This document shows, in pieces, positions 18,209-25,836 of a DNA stretch of 44,210 nt. A program made the position numbers and the translations under genes. Under the pieces are notes generated by a model. It made no database searches. It saw only the letters and a list, made by a program, of their open reading frames with translations, and was not told the origin of the DNA. Each line of letters opens with the position of its first letter. Positions within the stretch are counted from its first letter, which is position 1. Source of the stretch: a virus; the IMG/VR virus record IMGVR_UViG_3300009164_000134, positions 1 through 44,210 of that record; one strand, given 5' to 3'.

Positions 18209-19522
18209 ATGACAAAGAAACCTAACTGGGATGATGTCCTTGAGTACTTGCAACCAAAAGAACCATTGTTTTGCCCAGAAGAACCTTCAATTAACCAAAA
18301 GGTGTTCTTGAGAACAAATGGGATAGAAGCTTTGTTTGGCGGAGCAGCAGGTGGAGGAAAATCGTCGGCCTTACTAATGGCCGCTCTCCAGTACGTAGAC
18401 GTGCCTGGTTATTCAGCCCTTCTCTGTCGTAGAACTTTCGCCGACCTTTCGCTCCCTGGAGCACTCATGGACCGCTTTAGGTCGTGGATAAGTAACTACG
18501 ACGACGTTCATTGGAATAACAACACCTTTATCGCCACATTCCCATCTGGCGCAAGAATATCCTTCGGTTATCTGAATAACGTCAATGACTACCTTCGCTA
18601 CAAGGGTTCCGAATTTCAATTCATCGGAATGGATGAAGTTACAGAAATCAGAGAATCTGACTACAGATACCTGTTCTCTCGTCTCCGTCGTCCAGCATCT
18701 GGTCCAGTTTCTCAAGTTCCACTACGGATGCGCTGTGCTTCAAACCCTGCCCCCAACTGGGTTAGACAAAGATTTATCGTAGAAGGCAAACAAGAGAGCA
18801 GGGTCTTTGTTCCTTCAACACTGAAAGATAACCCAGGAATTGACGCTGATTCATACCGTCAGTCACTGTCCGCTCTTGACCCTGTAGAAAGAAGAAGACT
18901 TGAAGAAGGAGACTGGTGGAGCACCACTCTTGGAAGCCTCTTTGACAGACCAGCATTTGAAATAATTGATGGCAACGAAATCCCACCCATATCTCCGGCA
19001 GCAAGAGTTGTTAGATACTGGGACCTTGCAGCCACGGAACCATCCACGTCCTATCCTGACCCCGACTGGACGGTAGGAACGCTAATGATGTTCGACCAGG
19101 GCGTTTCATATATTTTGGATGTCAGGCGCGAACGCTTCAGAGGAGAAAAAGTTGAAAAACTGATTGCTCAAACAGCTCTCGAAGATGGCATCGGAGTTCC
19201 GATACGAATGGAGCAAGAGCCTGGTTCGTCAGGTAAAGCACTCATGGACCAGTATGCAAGGTATGTGGTTCCAGGATATGACTTCGGTGCAATTCGTCCA
19301 TCAGGAGACAAGGTAACAAGAGCCAGGCCGTTTGCTGCGGCTACTGCTAACGGAAACGTAAGAATAATCAGAGCGTCATGGTTGAGTGCGTGGCTTGACG
19401 AATTCTCATCTTTTCCTGAAGCCTGCGACCATGACGACCAAGTCGACTCTGCAGTTGGAGCTTTTACATTTTTAACTGGCTTGGGGTTGCCTCAAAGAAA
19501 ACGTGTCTCTATACTCATCTAA
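18209..19522 (+). CDS. terL: Terminase large subunit
   Basis: A 437-residue DNA-packaging motor subunit with both expected domains. The ATPase has Walker A GGAAGGGKSS (residues 44-53, Lys51) and Walker B FIGMDE (Asp142, Glu143 catalytic). The RNase H-like nuclease has Asp272 (RYWDLAATEPS), Glu336 (MEQEPGSSG) and a C-terminal Asp cluster 409-413 (HDDQVD). The size is normal for the family. No small-terminase gene was recognised next to it. The start follows a weak GAAAG site. It opens the plus-strand block and diverges from the head genes, which is unusual because terL and portal are normally co-directional. Confidence 0.96.
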   Translation: MTKKPNWDDVLEYLQPKEPLFCPEEPSINQKVFLRTNGIEALFGGAAGGGKSSALLMAALQYVDVPGYSALLCRRTFADLSLPGALMDRFRSWISNYDDVHWNNNTFIATFPSGARISFGYLNNVNDYLRYKGSEFQFIGMDEVTEIRESDYRYLFSRLRRPASGPVSQVPLRMRCASNPAPNWVRQRFIVEGKQESRVFVPSTLKDNPGIDADSYRQSLSALDPVERRRLEEGDWWSTTLGSLFDRPAFEIIDGNEIPPISPAARVVRYWDLAATEPSTSYPDPDWTVGTLMMFDQGVSYILDVRRERFRGEKVEKLIAQTALEDGIGVPIRMEQEPGSSGKALMDQYARYVVPGYDFGAIRPSGDKVTRARPFAAATANGNVRIIRASWLSAWLDEFSSFPEACDHDDQVDSAVGAFTFLTGLGLPQRKRVSILI

Positions 19523-19545
19523 ACATAACTAGATAAGGGGATACT

Positions 19546-20043
19546 ATGACCCTGAGTAAAATTCAGGAAATACAATCACTCATTACAGCTCTCGATACTG
19601 AGTTGAGTGAGTTTATGGATTCATCGCCATCTGTATCGGAAGCCTGTGCCGTACTAATTGACATGAATCTACTGAAACGAGACATGTCTCTTGTTTATGA
19701 CTTCTTTGCTACGTCGGTTGGACACACAATGGGCGACACCGAGAGTGTTCTCATTGAAGGCGGAGGAGAGGTTGAAAAGAAATCTTCTTATGACCGCAAG
19801 GGCTGGCAACACAAAGAAATAGGTTCTGCTGTTGCTGACAAGATTGTCAAAATGTCAGTCGATATGGACACTGGGGAAGTAATGAAAACCCCTCGCGAAA
19901 TAGCCGTAGAGATGCTAAGTTACTGTGCGCCGTCGTACTGGCGGATTAAAGAACTAAACAAAATTGGTATCAACCCTGACAACTACTGTGAAGTTGGGGA
20001 GCTGAAAACCAGCATCATTGTTCGCAAACCAAAGAATAAATAG
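19546..20043 (+). CDS. Hypothetical protein between terminase and recombination genes
   Basis: A 165-residue protein preceded by a good AAGGGG site. Residues 1-60 look helical with many acidic residues. The middle holds EKKSSYDRKGWQHKEIGS, and a C-terminal part (APSYWRIKELNKIGINPD) ends in a basic RKPKNK tail. I do not recognise a family. Because it lies 15 bp before the Rad52-like annealing gene and reads in the same direction, it is probably co-transcribed with the recombination genes. A helper in replication or recombination is a guess from position only. Confidence 0.8.
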   Translation: MTLSKIQEIQSLITALDTELSEFMDSSPSVSEACAVLIDMNLLKRDMSLVYDFFATSVGHTMGDTESVLIEGGGEVEKKSSYDRKGWQHKEIGSAVADKIVKMSVDMDTGEVMKTPREIAVEMLSYCAPSYWRIKELNKIGINPDNYCEVGELKTSIIVRKPKNK

Positions 20044-20057
20044 AAGGTAGAACCAAA

Positions 20058-20732
20058 ATGGACAGACATGAATCTGATATTGAAAAAGCACTAGCACAAC
20101 CATTTCCTGAGGAGATGGAAAAGGTGCTCATGAAAAGTGGCGTAGAGCTTATCTACCTGCCAATCAGCGAAGTCATCAACCGCCTCAATAAGGTACTTGG
20201 TGTTGATAGTTGGTCGTTTGAAATTATTTCCGTACGACGTGACGACATAGACCCTGACGAACTAGTCGCTCACGTAAGTATCACTGCTGAAATCAACGGC
20301 AAGTCGGTAGTCAAGCATGGCTTCGGTGGACAAAGTGTAAAGCGCGTAAAGAGCAGTGGGAAACCAGTTGACCTTGGCAACGATTTCAAGGGTGCTGTTT
20401 CTGATGCATTAAAGAAGGCAGCACAGCTACTCGGTGTTGGTTTATACTTGGCACGAAGCGCTGACGCAATGGATGCTGAAGACGCAATGAGTATGCCAGA
20501 ACATGTTGAGCCGCCACAGCCAGCTTCTCCCAAAGATGAAAAGTGGAACAATTTTGTAGACATTACAAAAGGAATGTCTAAAGAACAAAAAGATGAACTC
20601 AATAAATTCTGGGAAGAGCATGCTCCGGGCAAACCAAAGCCTACAAAATCAACCGCAACTGAAGAAGATATCCAAGCCCTTCTTGTTGAGTCATTGCGCA
20701 TTCAACTCGGCGGAACATACGTAAATGAGTGA
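20058..20732 (+). CDS. Rad52-like single-strand annealing protein
   Basis: A 224-residue protein. Residues 30-60 (LIYLPISEVINRLNKVLG, then WSFEI) and residues 105-130 (DLGNDFKGAVSDALKKAAQL) match the Rad52/22 single-strand annealing fold, in which the second stretch is the family hallmark. The core ends near residue 135 and is followed by an acidic, proline-containing linker and a helical tail that could bind an SSB or nuclease partner. Such proteins coat and anneal single-stranded DNA during phage recombination-dependent replication. Its stop overlaps the start of the Cas4-like nuclease gene by 8 bp, so the two probably work as an exonuclease-annealase pair. An AGAAGG site precedes the ATG. 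Confidence 0.85.
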   Translation: MDRHESDIEKALAQPFPEEMEKVLMKSGVELIYLPISEVINRLNKVLGVDSWSFEIISVRRDDIDPDELVAHVSITAEINGKSVVKHGFGGQSVKRVKSSGKPVDLGNDFKGAVSDALKKAAQLLGVGLYLARSADAMDAEDAMSMPEHVEPPQPASPKDEKWNNFVDITKGMSKEQKDELNKFWEEHAPGKPKPTKSTATEEDIQALLVESLRIQLGGTYVNE

Positions 20733-21501
20733 TTCAAAAGCGCCACTAGTGGCTCCGGAGTACCTCTCTCCATCTTCGATATCAACGTTTAGACAGTGCC
20801 CGTTAAAGTTTAAGTTTGGCAAAATAGATGGCTTGTATGAACCAGGCTCTGATGCAACTGTTCTAGGTAACTTCGTTCATGAAGTTCTAGAAACGATGTA
20901 TGCTCTCCCTCCGGAACAGCGTACGCAGGATACGGCAAAAGATATTGCTAGAGAACTATGGGCATCTAAGTGGCTGGAAGAGTCATCAAAGTATGTTCGC
21001 GGTGAAAAAGAATTAAACCGTTTCCGATGGACTGCATGGTGGTGCATAGAAAATATTTGGATGCTTGAAAAGCCAGAAGATGTTGAACCTTGGGGTATTG
21101 AGACACACGTAAAGGGAGAGATAGGTGGAGTCAAAATACATGGCTTTATTGACAGACTCTCGATTAGTGGCGACACGGCAAAAGTTAGTGACTATAAAAC
21201 TGGCAAGACACCCAAGAAAAACTACATGTCAGATAAGTACTTTCAACTAATTATCTACACTCAACTTCTTTACAGTGTTGGTATTGATTCTCCTAAAAAA
21301 GAAATAGAACTTCTTTACCTCAAGGACGGGGTAAGGTTTGAAAAACAAATAACTCAAGAAGACATTGATGAGGTCGTACTAACACTTCGTGAAGTCAAAG
21401 ACGGAATAGACTCAAGATGTGAATCCGGAGAATTTGAACCAAAAACATCAATACTGTGTAACTGGTGCGGTTTTAAGGCGCTATGTCCAGCTTGGAAATA
21501 A
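20725..21501 (+). CDS. Cas4/RecB-like PD-(D/E)XK exonuclease with iron-sulfur cysteines
   Basis: A 258-residue nuclease. The N-terminus holds LSPSSISTFRQCP with Cys25. His52 lies in GNFVHEVLE, Asp143 in HGFIDRL, and Asp156-Tyr-Lys158 (VSDYKTGK) is the catalytic core, followed by a QLIIY motif at 174-178. C-terminal cysteines 245, 248 and 254 (CNWCGFKALCP) pair with Cys25 to form the four-cysteine site that holds a 4Fe-4S cluster in Cas4, AddB and similar enzymes. No cas1 or CRISPR repeat is near, so a role in CRISPR adaptation is not suggested. Resection of DNA ends for the adjacent Rad52-like annealing protein is the likely task. It overlaps both neighbours (8 bp and 19 bp). Confidence 0.9.
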   Translation: MSDSKAPLVAPEYLSPSSISTFRQCPLKFKFGKIDGLYEPGSDATVLGNFVHEVLETMYALPPEQRTQDTAKDIARELWASKWLEESSKYVRGEKELNRFRWTAWWCIENIWMLEKPEDVEPWGIETHVKGEIGGVKIHGFIDRLSISGDTAKVSDYKTGKTPKKNYMSDKYFQLIIYTQLLYSVGIDSPKKEIELLYLKDGVRFEKQITQEDIDEVVLTLREVKDGIDSRCESGEFEPKTSILCNWCGFKALCPAWK

Positions 21502-22031
21502 AACAGACAAAGGCAATAGGTGTGGAACTGAATGACGACGCATTTGCTCGCATGGTGGCTGAAGAGGTAAAAAACAAACTCTCACCAATTCACAAAAATG
21601 ATTTAATGCAGGAGCACAACTGGGGCAGGTGGAAAGAAGCATTGCTGGCTCTTTCGGAGAATCTTCAGGACCAGATAGACAGCATTGAGGCCGATTCAGA
21701 GTCGGACGAGCGCAGGTACGCATCACTTGGGGCCAAAGGCAAAAGACTAAGTCGTGAGGCGACGTCGTACTACGACACTAAAGCCACGAGAATTAAACGG
21801 TTTCAATTTCATGTCGACAAACGCCTAGACGAAGTTATGCAGATGATTGAGACAGGAGAAGCTATTGTTAACGATGGCTGGTCTCAGGTTGAATTCTTAA
21901 AGAAAGCAATTACAACGCATAGGGAAATGTTGCGAGACTTTGACCTAGAAGACACATCTATCGACAGAGCTCTTTGGGCTACACTTGACAACAAGTGGTT
22001 ATTCGATTCGGTAACCGACGACAATTTGTAA
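21483..22031 (+). CDS. Hypothetical coiled-coil protein
   Basis: A 182-residue, highly charged helical protein that starts inside the end of the nuclease gene (AAGG site, 19-bp overlap). Residues 50-120 are dominated by Asp, Glu, Arg and Lys with a heptad-like spacing (LQDQIDSIEADSESDERR). The C-terminal part contains WSQVEFLKKAITTHREML and LWATLDNKWLFDSV. No enzymatic motif is visible. The tight overlap places it in the recombination operon; a structural or adaptor role there is inference. Confidence 0.8.
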   Translation: MSSLEIKQTKAIGVELNDDAFARMVAEEVKNKLSPIHKNDLMQEHNWGRWKEALLALSENLQDQIDSIEADSESDERRYASLGAKGKRLSREATSYYDTKATRIKRFQFHVDKRLDEVMQMIETGEAIVNDGWSQVEFLKKAITTHREMLRDFDLEDTSIDRALWATLDNKWLFDSVTDDNL

Positions 22032-22043
22032 ATTGGGGTATTA

Positions 22044-22388
22044 ATGTTGCGCAGAAACAAGCCCATTAAGAGACAAACAAAACCAATCGCTAACAGAAGC
22101 AAAAAGCAAGAAAAACTTTATGAAGAGCGACGCCCATTTGTTGCAAGAATCTTAGAAGAAAGACCAGCATGCGAGGCATGTAAAGTTTTCGCTGCACATG
22201 ACGAAAAACCCACATTTGTGCAATACCCAAGTCAAGACGTACACGAACTGGTACGCAGGTCGCAAGGTGGGTCAATCTTGGACGAAAAAAACGTTTTAGC
22301 CGTTTGCCGTAAATGTCATACACGAATAGGGAATTACCCTCAATTAGCAATAGACCTTGGGTTGGCTAAAAGAAGCTGGGAAAGCTAA
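22044..22388 (+). CDS. HNH endonuclease
   Basis: A 114-residue protein with a basic N-terminus followed by a zinc-bound HNH nuclease core. Cys43 and Cys46 (CEAC), His67 (DVHELV), Asn83 (EKNVLAVC), Cys88, Cys91 and His92 (CRKCH) are spaced as in HNH/5-methylcytosine-type nucleases with a beta-beta-alpha metal fold. A GGGG site precedes the ATG. It is the last gene of the plus-strand block. In many phages a small HNH protein assists terminase at the packaging site, but here terL is five genes away, so a stand-alone or homing-type nuclease is equally possible. Confidence 0.87.
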   Translation: MLRRNKPIKRQTKPIANRSKKQEKLYEERRPFVARILEERPACEACKVFAAHDEKPTFVQYPSQDVHELVRRSQGGSILDEKNVLAVCRKCHTRIGNYPQLAIDLGLAKRSWES

Positions 22389-22501
22389 TCATCATTTTTG
22401 TCAAAATACTGAAATGATAAAATAGATACAGTGCACTACTTCGTTCCGTAAAAAGAAAGGTGGTGATTTAGGTCTAGCAGGGAAACCTGCAGCAAAATTG
22501 A
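22389..22501 (+). other. Gene-free interval with a GNRA hairpin, possible small RNA
   Basis: This stretch between convergent genes has no credible open frame. It contains an inverted repeat (TCATTT at 22393-22398, AAATGA at 22412-22417), an AT-rich TGATAAAAT that could be a -10 region, an AAAGGTGGTGAT element resembling a ribosome binding site, and a compact hairpin GCAGG-GAAA-CCTGC (22477-22490) with a GNRA tetraloop. An intrinsic terminator follows 36 bases later. A short structured RNA of about 130 nt is possible but not shown. Confidence 0.3.
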
Positions 22502-23206
22502 TTAGTCATTCAGTGACGAATCTTTCCCGTCTGCCTTTTGGTCGGGCGGGTTTTTGCTTTTTAAACTCTCCACAGAGCCAATACGGTTATCTATTCGTTC
22601 ACTACCGCCAGGATAAATGTCTCGCAGTTTTTCGCCATCTGCTGTAGTAATTGCACCGCCGTGAATAACTTTGCCAGGGCTAAACCCGTAACAAGCGTTC
22701 ACAACATCACAGACGCCAAACATCATGACTGAAATCCTCTTGCGTCGCCAGTTTGGAGAAGTAGTAATCTGCTGAATCATCGGGTCTCCAGCACGCCAGT
22801 TAATCATTCCGGCCCATGTGGACATATATTCCTTCTCAAGCACCCGAGAGGCTTCTGAGCCCTCAATCACGGTGCCCCAAGGGTATCTACTGTCGGCAAA
22901 CCCAAGAAGAATTAAATGAGGAGGCTGGATATGTCGCCCGTCAAGTAGTACAAACCAAAGTTTAACTACTTCGTCTTCAGAGCCAAAGACTTCTGGACGG
23001 TAATACTTGACTACTAAATGACCTTCGGCATCAACTTCTCCGCGTCCCCACTCGGTCAGGTCTTCAGTGGGTAGTTCTTCATCAGGGCTATACCAGCGTT
23101 TGGGCGGTTGTTTATCTAGTCCGTAAGAAAACCAACGAATATCAAAGAAATTATCGCTTAATTTGTTTCCAGTATCAAGCGCAAATGTTGAGGGTAGTTT
23201 TGCCAT
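22502..23206 (-). CDS. Hypothetical protein, possibly GNAT-like
   Basis: A 234-residue protein, last of the four-gene minus-strand block. Residues 150-200 (PNWRRKRISVMMFGVCDVV, then a GGAITTADGEKL stretch) resemble motif A of GNAT acetyltransferases, where an R/Q-x-x-G/A loop binds acetyl-CoA, but the loop is not canonical and the match is weak. The N-terminal half is rich in Trp, Tyr and Pro. The C-terminal 40 residues are charged and low in complexity, and the last part of the gene also encodes a plus-strand terminator. The start has no ribosome binding site; a TAGTAT box (23213-23218) ends 6 nt before the ATG and overlaps the stop of the upstream gene. Confidence 0.75.
   Translation of the reverse strand: MAKLPSTFALDTGNKLSDNFFDIRWFSYGLDKQPPKRWYSPDEELPTEDLTEWGRGEVDAEGHLVVKYYRPEVFGSEDEVVKLWFVLLDGRHIQPPHLILLGFADSRYPWGTVIEGSEASRVLEKEYMSTWAGMINWRAGDPMIQQITTSPNWRRKRISVMMFGVCDVVNACYGFSPGKVIHGGAITTADGEKLRDIYPGGSERIDNRIGSVESLKSKNPPDQKADGKDSSLND
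22526..22563 (+). terminator. Intrinsic terminator for the terminase-recombination operon, inside a convergent gene
   Basis: On the plus strand the arms CCCGTCTGCC and GGTCGGGCGGG around a TTTT loop form a stem of about ten pairs with wobbles and one mismatch, followed at once by TTTTTGCTTTTT. It lies 138 bp after the HNH gene, within the last codons of the minus-strand gene, so one stretch serves as protein code and as a stop signal for the opposing transcript. Confidence 0.7.
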
Positions 23207-23215
23207 ACGGCAATA

Positions 23216-23905
23216 CTAGTCGTTCCACCATGCTGTCCATGGCTTGGCTGAAGCAGATGCTCCATCCCCGTGGATACCAGTGTAAGCAACGGAGATTGTC
23301 ACTTTTGCGTCATCTTCGTAGCCTGTCCAGTCTCCGCCATCAGCGTAAACGAACATTTGGAGAATTTCGTCAGTGTTCATAATTGCAACATCAGTGAGGT
23401 AGGTATTTGCCTCCCACTCATTAAAGGTGTTCCAACTGTTGTTTATCGCACGGGCTTTATCAATAGGTGTTGCTGCTGTGCTTCGGATGTCAAGAGCACC
23501 GTTTCCCCAGTACTGCTGCGTCCCCCATGCCCCAACTCTTCCAGCAGCATCATCTGGGTTACCAAGCCACATTGTTGGCTTCAGTTCTTCATTGACATCG
23601 CCATCCCACGGAACATTTTCAAAGCCAAACACCCAATCTGATGGGTTGTCAATTGCGTTGTGCTGTGTCTTTGAGTTCTTTGACTTGATTGCCGCAAGGC
23701 GAAGTAGTCTTTCAGTTGACTCAATATCAACAGTTGTTTCGTCACCCTGCCAAAGACCTGCCGTTGGACCGTAAATCTGCTGCGTGGTAAACCAGATTGA
23801 CTCAATCTTCACACGGAACGGAAACGACACATTCAGATATGAAGGGTCGCCCTCTCTTACTGTCCAGTCGTAGTTGACAATTGATGGTGCGATAATTCCT
23901 GACAT
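23216..23905 (-). CDS. Paralogue B of a duplicated, probably abundant virion protein
   Basis: A 229-residue acidic, Trp/Asn/Gly-rich protein. It shares with the upstream gene product the N-terminus MSGII-x-PSI, the stretch SFPFRVKIESIWFT (residues 27-40), a W-x-G-(N/D)-PD motif in the middle (MWLGNPDD) and the C-terminal motif FVYADGGDW, all in the same order, so the two genes arose by tandem duplication. A strong AGGAG site precedes the ATG and the gap to the paralogue is 11 bp. No signal peptide or membrane segment is seen. No known family is recognised; a capsid decoration, head fibre or other virion surface role is inferred from the strong translation signals and the decoration-like protein upstream. 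Confidence 0.82.
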   Translation of the reverse strand: MSGIIAPSIVNYDWTVREGDPSYLNVSFPFRVKIESIWFTTQQIYGPTAGLWQGDETTVDIESTERLLRLAAIKSKNSKTQHNAIDNPSDWVFGFENVPWDGDVNEELKPTMWLGNPDDAAGRVGAWGTQQYWGNGALDIRSTAATPIDKARAINNSWNTFNEWEANTYLTDVAIMNTDEILQMFVYADGGDWTGYEDDAKVTISVAYTGIHGDGASASAKPWTAWWND

Positions 23906-23916
23906 TTTGTCTCCTA

Positions 23917-24618
23917 TTAGTTGTTTCTTCCATCCCAGATACGGGTTGGATTAGAAATGTCTGAGCCGCCAATACCTGTGTATTGAACGAAGATTGATGC
24001 CAAGCCAGAGTTGTTGGTGTAGTCGCCCCAGTCACCACCGTCTTCGTAAACAAATAGCGATAGAACCTCATCTGGGTTCATGATTGACAAGTCGGTCTTG
24101 TACTTATTTGCCAGATACTCGGCATTGTCCCAGCCGTAGTTATTCCATTCTCCCATTACTTCCATGCTTGGAAGAGGGCGAGCGGTGCTGCGATACACGC
24201 TTCGCGTGTCTTGCCAGTTGTCGTACTGAACGACCTGTTCTGGAGTTTCTGGGTCGTTGTCATCAACATTGTCACGGTTGTCAGGGTCGCCGAACCAGAT
24301 GGAAGGCTTTGATTCGTACTGCAATCCAGCACCCCACTCGTTCCATAGGATGTTGTAGTCGGTCGGGTAATCATCGGTTGAATCAGGGCGAAGAGCGTTG
24401 CGCGTCTTGACACCACCAAGCCGCAACACGCGGTTGAGGTTCTTGGGGTTGTACCCGCCATCATTGTTGTCGCCGCGACCACTCAAAGCATCATCAGCAG
24501 TGAACCAGATTGACTCAATCTTAATTCGGAATGGAAACGAAAGGTTTACATACTTCTTGAAATATGTGTCTACTTCGTATTGCATGGTGAGGATTGACGG
24601 TGGAATAATTCCAGACAT
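23917..24618 (-). CDS. Paralogue A of a duplicated, probably abundant virion protein
   Basis: A 233-residue protein related to the next gene through SFPFRIKIESIWFT (residues 26-39), an SIWFGDPDN motif in the centre and FVYEDGGDWGDY near the C-terminus. The central region, with an Asp-rich tract (DNVDDNDPETPEQ), is the most divergent part, as expected if the copies now bind different partners. The ribosome binding site AGGAG is strong. A terminator lies immediately upstream, so this gene needs read-through or its own promoter; an AT-rich AATATTAACG stretch at 24635-24650 is the only candidate. Function unknown, virion component inferred. Confidence 0.82.
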   Translation of the reverse strand: MSGIIPPSILTMQYEVDTYFKKYVNLSFPFRIKIESIWFTADDALSGRGDNNDGGYNPKNLNRVLRLGGVKTRNALRPDSTDDYPTDYNILWNEWGAGLQYESKPSIWFGDPDNRDNVDDNDPETPEQVVQYDNWQDTRSVYRSTARPLPSMEVMGEWNNYGWDNAEYLANKYKTDLSIMNPDEVLSLFVYEDGGDWGDYTNNSGLASIFVQYTGIGGSDISNPTRIWDGRNN

Positions 24619-24660
24619 TTTTTCTCCTGTTAGTAAGTAACGTTAATATTGTGACATAAA

Positions 24661-24693
24661 AAATCACCCCGCCCACTAGGAACGGGGTGATTT
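24661..24693 (-). terminator. Strong, nearly bidirectional intrinsic terminator
   Basis: Perfect 11-bp arms AAATCACCCCG (24661-24671) and CGGGGTGATTT (24683-24693) enclose an 11-nt loop. Read on the minus strand the stem is followed by a T-run (GATTTTTTATG). It stands between the decoration-like gene and the paralogue pair and would make the upstream gene a separate or more abundant transcript. Confidence 0.85.
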
Positions 24694-24712
24694 TAATTAC
24701 GAAAAAGTTAAA

Positions 24713-25063
24713 TTAGCCTTCAACAACCGTGAATGCGACAGTCATGTTTGAACCGGCAGTACTAGAACCAATTTGTGAAACGTCAAGGCTAACAAGAGCG
24801 CCTGCTGCAAAATCGCAATTAGCAGCGGTAAGCGTGCCTGCGTCTGAAGTGCCGCTGATTGCGATTGAGAACGCTGCTGCGACATCAGAACCGACCTTGA
24901 GGTCTGCGTTAAGCGCTGCACCAGTAGGGGCTGTGGTGACGGCAACATAAGCGCCTGTGATTGTGCCAGCAAACGGCATAGCCATTGTGACGATACTGTT
25001 TGTTGTAAGCACGCCTGGGATTGTGAGCGTGACGGTTGTTGGGGCAAGGACTGCTGTTGACAT
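24713..25063 (-). CDS. Decoration or head-fibre-like beta-sandwich protein
   Basis: A 116-residue protein made almost entirely of small and beta-prone residues (Ala, Thr, Val, Ser, Gly), with one Cys and no Lys outside the LKVG stretch. Residues 30-60 (PFAGTITGAYVAVTTAPTGA, then LNADLKVGSDV) follow a pattern common in small phage head-fibre and appendage proteins, in which GTI-x-G is followed by TAPTGA and a D-rich strand. A strong AGGAG site and an extended -10 promoter upstream, plus a strong terminator downstream, describe a single-gene unit expressed at a high level, as for a decoration protein present in many copies. The exact virion location is inferred. Confidence 0.75.
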   Translation of the reverse strand: MSTAVLAPTTVTLTIPGVLTTNSIVTMAMPFAGTITGAYVAVTTAPTGAALNADLKVGSDVAAAFSIAISGTSDAGTLTAANCDFAAGALVSLDVSQIGSSTAGSNMTVAFTVVEG

Positions 25064-25095
25064 TTTTTCTCCTGTGAAAGTCGTTGTTAGTAGAA

Positions 25096-25104
25096 ATTAT
25101 AGCA
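25096..25104 (-). promoter_or_regulatory. Extended -10 promoter for the decoration-like gene
   Basis: On the minus strand TGCTATAAT gives a perfect extended -10 element, 33 bases before the start codon at 25063, with an AGGAG site in between. No convincing -35 is present, which extended -10 promoters do not need. Confidence 0.6.
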
Positions 25105-25190
25105 AACTCTCGAACCACAAAAAGACCACCAAACCTGTAAAGGCAAATTTTATTTTTTTAATAATTTCGCTGTGTTAAAAAATACACATG

Positions 25191-25257
25191 TATAATTAAA
25201 GTTCTTAGGACCGTTATAGGCGCAGGGGCGGGGAGTCATTGGCTCCCCGTCCCTGCG
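25191..25257 (+). promoter_or_regulatory. TATAAT box followed by a 15-bp GC-rich hairpin leader
   Basis: TATAAT at 25191-25196 is followed by a very stable hairpin: CGCAGGGGCGGGGAG (25221-25235), a 7-nt loop TCATTGG, and CTCCCCGTCCCTGCG (25243-25257), complementary throughout except one G-U wobble. The tail TCTCTTTTGTT resembles a terminator T-tract. Both flanking genes point away from it, so it does not end either one. It could be an attenuator or structured leader of the RuvC-like gene, or a very short RNA with its own promoter and terminator. Confidence 0.55.
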
Positions 25258-25269
25258 TCTCTTTTGTTA

Positions 25270-25275
25270 TATAGT
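25270..25275 (+). promoter_or_regulatory. TATAGT -10 box directly before the GTG start of the RuvC-like gene
   Basis: TATAGT is separated from the GTG at 25282 by CCCCTT, with no Shine-Dalgarno sequence. This spacing would start the mRNA at or next to the start codon. It lies just after the hairpin leader, so the gene may have one promoter before and one after the hairpin. Confidence 0.4.
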
Positions 25276-25281
25276 CCCCTT

Positions 25282-25836
25282 GTGAACATCATTGGACTAG
25301 ACCTCTCCCTGACCTCGACTGGGTACAGCATCAATGAGAAAACTGGCGTCATTGTGTCCAAAAATAAAGGGCCGGCAAGATTATCTGAAATTAATAAAAT
25401 AGTTCTTCAGTTATGTCTTGATAACGATATTGAACTAGCGGTCATTGAAAGTTACTCATTTGCTTCACGCAACTCACAGGCCCACAGTATTGGAGAGCTT
25501 GGCGGATGCATCAGAATGACCCTCTGGGAATGTTTCATTCCATACATTGACGTTCCTCCAACGTGTAGGGCAAAGTTTGCTACAGGAAAAGGAAATGCGT
25601 CAAAAGGTGAAGTCATCTCCTCTGTTTCCGCCAAGACTGGAATGGTCTTTAGTGGGGCTGGCGGGAACGACGAATGCGATGCGTGGGTCCTTGAACAGAT
25701 GGGCCTAACCATGGCAGGATTATCTAAATGGGAGTGGACCAAAGAGCAGTTATCTGCCATGGACAAAGTAGACTGGGCCAATCTAGAGAAGCTACAAAGT
25801 GGGAAAAATGAGAACATCACCAATCAGTCAAGTTGA
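25282..25836 (+). CDS. RuvC-like Holliday junction resolvase
   Basis: A 184-residue protein with the RNase H/RuvC fold. The start GTG at 25282 is preferred because the recognisable fold begins at once with the first beta-strand (NIIGLDLSLTSTGYS); a frame from 25264 only adds untypical residues. The four acidic catalytic positions are visible: Asp7 (GLDLS), Glu56 (AVIESYSF), and Asp130 and Asp133 (GGNDECDAWVL). The length matches bacterial and phage RuvC. It would cut four-way junctions left by recombination before packaging, complementing the Rad52-like and Cas4-like proteins encoded in the other plus-strand block. The C-terminal 40 residues are helical and probably phage-specific. The next gene starts within its last codons. 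Confidence 0.87.
   Translation: MNIIGLDLSLTSTGYSINEKTGVIVSKNKGPARLSEINKIVLQLCLDNDIELAVIESYSFASRNSQAHSIGELGGCIRMTLWECFIPYIDVPPTCRAKFATGKGNASKGEVISSVSAKTGMVFSGAGGNDECDAWVLEQMGLTMAGLSKWEWTKEQLSAMDKVDWANLEKLQSGKNENITNQSS

Noticed and set aside
20725-21501. CRISPR-associated Cas4
   Set aside because: The fold fits, but no cas1, cas2 or repeat array is nearby; a phage recombination nuclease paired with the Rad52-like protein explains it better.
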